A DNA stretch of 35,632 bases from positions 1 through 35,632 of the forward strand of contig JAGNZC010000028.1 of assembly GCA_017984635.1 (NCBI GenBank), read 5' to 3'. Source of the stretch: Crocinitomicaceae bacterium. Lineage in GTDB: Bacteria > Bacteroidota > Bacteroidia > Flavobacteriales_D > Crocinitomicaceae. The position numbers and the translations under genes were made by a program. This document shows, piece by piece, positions 34,201-35,632 of the stretch (positions are counted from its first letter, which is position 1; every line of letters begins with the position of its first letter). The notes under the pieces were generated by a model. That model did no database searches and was not told the DNA's origin. It saw only the letters and a list, made by a program, of their open reading frames with translations.

Positions 34201-35632
34201 TAGGAATCACTAGAATGCGTATTGTTTTAAATGAAACTGGTACTACTACTTCTTGTGGAACTTATTCATATGGTGAAACTGAAGATTACAACATCAACAT
34301 CGTTTGTCCAACATTGGTTAAACCTACAGGTGTAGATGCTGCAATCTGTTCTGGTTCAACTGCAGCATTATCTGCAACTTCTCCAATTGGAACGATTTCA
34401 TGGTACACTACTGCAACTGGTGGAACAAGTGTTCAAACTGGTACAGCTTACACAACACCTACATTAACAACTACAACTCCTTTTTACGCTCAAGTGGATT
34501 TAACAGGATGTCCTTCATCTCCACGTGACACAGTTGTTGCAACAGTAGATGCTGTAAATGTTACTTTATCTTCAGTAAACGTTACTTGTAACGGTTATAC
34601 GAATGGTTCATTTGCATTAGGTACAGTTCAATGTGGAACTGCTCCGTTTACATATGCAGTGAATGGTGGTACATTTGGAGCGATCCCAACAGATTTAGCT
34701 GCTGGAACTTATTCGGTAGTAGTAAAAGATGCTGTATTAGCAACTAGTTCTCCAATTTCTGTGGTGATTACTCAACCTTCAACAGTTATCAATATCCCAA
34801 CTGGAACAGGTGTGCAAGCTTGTTTAGGATTGCCTGCTGCATCTATTTCAGCTTCTTCAACATTATCTGTAGTGAATACTGTAAATGCGAGTTATAACCT
34901 AGGTACTGCTGTAAACGTTGCAGGTAATGCAACTATAAATGCTTCAGTAACACCAGTTATACCTGCAGGTGCAACTATAACTGCTACTTCTTTAGTATTC
35001 TATGGTGTTTCTACTGCTGGTGGAAACTGGCCATCTGATATGACCGTTGCGTTATCAGGTGCTACAACCTTGGCAACAGGAGTTATGGCTGCTGTAAATT
35101 CTACTGTAACTGGTCAAACATACACTAAGACACCTTCATTGTTAAATACATCTGGTGCTGCAGTTAACTATACATTGGTTAATACATACATAGGAACAGC
35201 AACTATTGACTCTGTTCGTTTGTTAGTTACTTACACTGTTCCAAACCCAGTTGCAATTTCATGGTATTCTGCTGCTACAGGAGGTACTTTGTTAGGAACT
35301 GGAGGAACATTGAATCCAAATGGTACAGTTGTTTTACCAACTACAAATACAGCAGGTACATACAACTTCTATGCTGAAGGTTCGAATGCAGGATGTAATT
35401 CTGTTTCAAGAGGTGTCGTTGCTGTAACAGTTAATGCATTACCAACAGTAAATGCTGGAACAGATGTATTAGTTTGTTCTAACAATGCTTCTGAGCAAGT
35501 TACATTAACTGGTTCTGGTTCTGCAACAACTTACGCATGGAATAATGGTGCAACAAATGCAACTCCATTTAGTGTTGGTACTACAACTACATACACTGTA
35601 ACTGGAACAGATGCGAATGGTTGTGTTAATAC
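31257..35632 (+). CDS. Giant secreted adhesin-like protein, 3' end beyond the window
   Basis: The reading frame is open from the ATG at 31257 to the right edge, over 1,458 codons with no stop, so the gene is incomplete here. Signal peptide: MKRKLTQNVGRLF, then a hydrophobic stretch ending VYGQ. Residues about 28-240 look like a cleaved-adhesin/choice-of-anchor J module (NPNAEGGFESG, WDDIHVYLC, AIDDISLVSS). About 245-760 have beta-helix character (YITFDGIDV, AYGIYAYYC, EIYNNKISNI). An Ig-like module spans about 762-855, a GEVED domain about 858-1017 (LGIYIDYNQDGDFGDAGE, SYGETEDYNI), Ig_7-like modules include ISWYTTATGG and ISWYSAATGG, and a SprB-like repeat lies near 1097-1178. Composition is very Thr/Ser/Ala/Gly-rich. 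Probably T9SS cargo; the sorting domain lies outside. Confidence 0.9.
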   Translation, partial: MKRKLTQNVGRLFMTGLLFFMSVFVYGQTVLINPNAEGGFESGPTMAANGWTVVNTTTTNGPQWYTSATSLTQGTYTFAPTGLNCAYISSDLGTSWSYQTPSTGGGSSNFYRDVTFPPGQTNISLSFRYNASGESTWDDIHVYLCPVTLTPVMNQPASTSTAPTWTGTGTPVYLGRYNLLPAGAGAIANLSIPASVAGNCSAASTMRLVFVWKNDTGGGTNPPAAIDDISLVSSSSTFPSAGGVFTIDNTLPTIGTNFASFTDAINAINGGSACGPFTGPITVNVAAGQMFMENPPVLTASGTSVNTITFQKAGAGSNPVIMPSGTTGSADAGIIISGGDYITFDGIDVNASAVSAVEYGYVIRNSSAIDGATYNTIKNTTVTLNNLNTASCGISITNSTSYGAGVTPTNQTGANSYNKLYNLTISNALNGVIIYGSSTYKGIANEVGTTACTIRNSISNIKPGTGLTYYAARGIYPYYQESVKIFNTDISAVAGNQSTAYGIYAYYCYGASEIYNNKISNISVEGSTGTTSGARGIDVSMGTSGTQSVKLYNNFVSNIYTSFTGTATTSQYAYGMYIGSGSSTCTYEIDNNSVSIGAGLTPTYSNTCVYQNGSTAKYIYRGNIFANFTGAQGATAKHKTITTSSTTSIGAAGSLMNYNDLYVANDLGTSGVIAGTTSTHYLTLATAASSYTTPAGAITNSISEDPLFVNFNSDLHAQAVATDQVAGFSPQAWVSSDIDCEARASISPNDLGADAYNVVYCAGTPSSSTTVSTTASACSGVPFTLSLGTTYSGVGFTYQWQSSADGITFTNITGATNSVLSTSMTAQTVYQCVVTCSVSSSSITSTPVTVALNSFLNCYCASNATSTGDDDLGQVSIGSLLNPTSAPSSLLSNATSTNTYTNFTTLPAVDFALGSVQPISITQINSSTYYYQCDLGIYIDYNQDGDFGDAGETVYTGVGPATAPAAAPHFSGNITVPLTATLGITRMRIVLNETGTTTSCGTYSYGETEDYNINIVCPTLVKPTGVDAAICSGSTAALSATSPIGTISWYTTATGGTSVQTGTAYTTPTLTTTTPFYAQVDLTGCPSSPRDTVVATVDAVNVTLSSVNVTCNGYTNGSFALGTVQCGTAPFTYAVNGGTFGAIPTDLAAGTYSVVVKDAVLATSSPISVVITQPSTVINIPTGTGVQACLGLPAASISASSTLSVVNTVNASYNLGTAVNVAGNATINASVTPVIPAGATITATSLVFYGVSTAGGNWPSDMTVALSGATTLATGVMAAVNSTVTGQTYTKTPSLLNTSGAAVNYTLVNTYIGTATIDSVRLLVTYTVPNPVAISWYSAATGGTLLGTGGTLNPNGTVVLPTTNTAGTYNFYAEGSNAGCNSVSRGVVAVTVNALPTVNAGTDVLVCSNNASEQVTLTGSGSATTYAWNNGATNATPFSVGTTTTYTVTGTDANGCVN

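Overview
This A+T-rich window looks like chromosome from a member of Bacteroidota, most likely order Flavobacteriales and possibly near Fluviicola/Crocinitomicaceae (the family is a guess). The evidence is: two complete proteins with the gliding-motility/type IX secretion (T9SS) type B C-terminal domain; an open-ended giant adhesin with GEVED, SprB-like and Ig-like modules; Bacteroidota-style promoters (-7 box TAnnTTTG); a two-gene atpD-atpC unit with a short epsilon subunit; and the uppS-bamA-ompH-ompH and rbfA-permease neighbourhoods known from this phylum.

Layout. 1-274: 3' end of glycine dehydrogenase gcvP, with an apparent 1-nt frameshift, then a terminator. 327-2843 (minus): a three-gene unit of a GloB/YcbL-like metallo-hydrolase, a family 4 glycosyltransferase and a degenerate metallo-beta-lactamase-fold protein. 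2973-6046 (plus): lipoprotein, galE, outer-membrane-type protein and tatD, closed by a hairpin terminator. 6437-8730 (plus): type I asparaginase, lipoprotein and a GyrI-like ligand-binding protein. 8781-11519: an islet-like stretch with a divergent pair (exported Cys-rich protein and an HTH-like/helical-repeat protein) and a 152-bp-period direct repeat. It is bounded by two copies of the same hairpin, the right one abutting the 3' end of tRNA-Ser(GGA). 11687-14954 (plus): iron-type alcohol dehydrogenase, pth and asnS. 15009-16853 (minus): a T9SS cargo protein. 16994-22294 (minus): envelope cluster uppS-bamA-ompH-ompH, then murI. 22428-24243 (minus): atpD-atpC. 24379-25938 (minus): rbfA and a LolC/E-type permease. 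26008-27861 (plus): MsbA-like ABC exporter. 27970-30351 (plus): choice-of-anchor L surface protein. 30343-31128 (minus): atypical SDR. 31257 to the right edge (plus): giant repeat-rich adhesin, 3' end outside the window.

How the genes work together. Much of the window concerns the cell envelope: peptidoglycan and lipid-carrier precursors (murI, uppS), outer-membrane protein assembly (bamA, two ompH), lipid or lipoprotein export (MsbA-like, LolC/E-like), sugar metabolism and glycosylation (galE, GT4), and large secreted surface proteins. Housekeeping translation genes (asnS, pth, rbfA, tRNA-Ser) and ATP synthase subunits are interspersed.

No CRISPR array, integrase, transposase, phage gene or recognisable defence system was seen. 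The least explained parts are the 8.78-11.52 kb islet with its repeats and divergent gene pair, the promoters that abut start codons, the permease with no ordinary start codon, and the unfinished adhesin.
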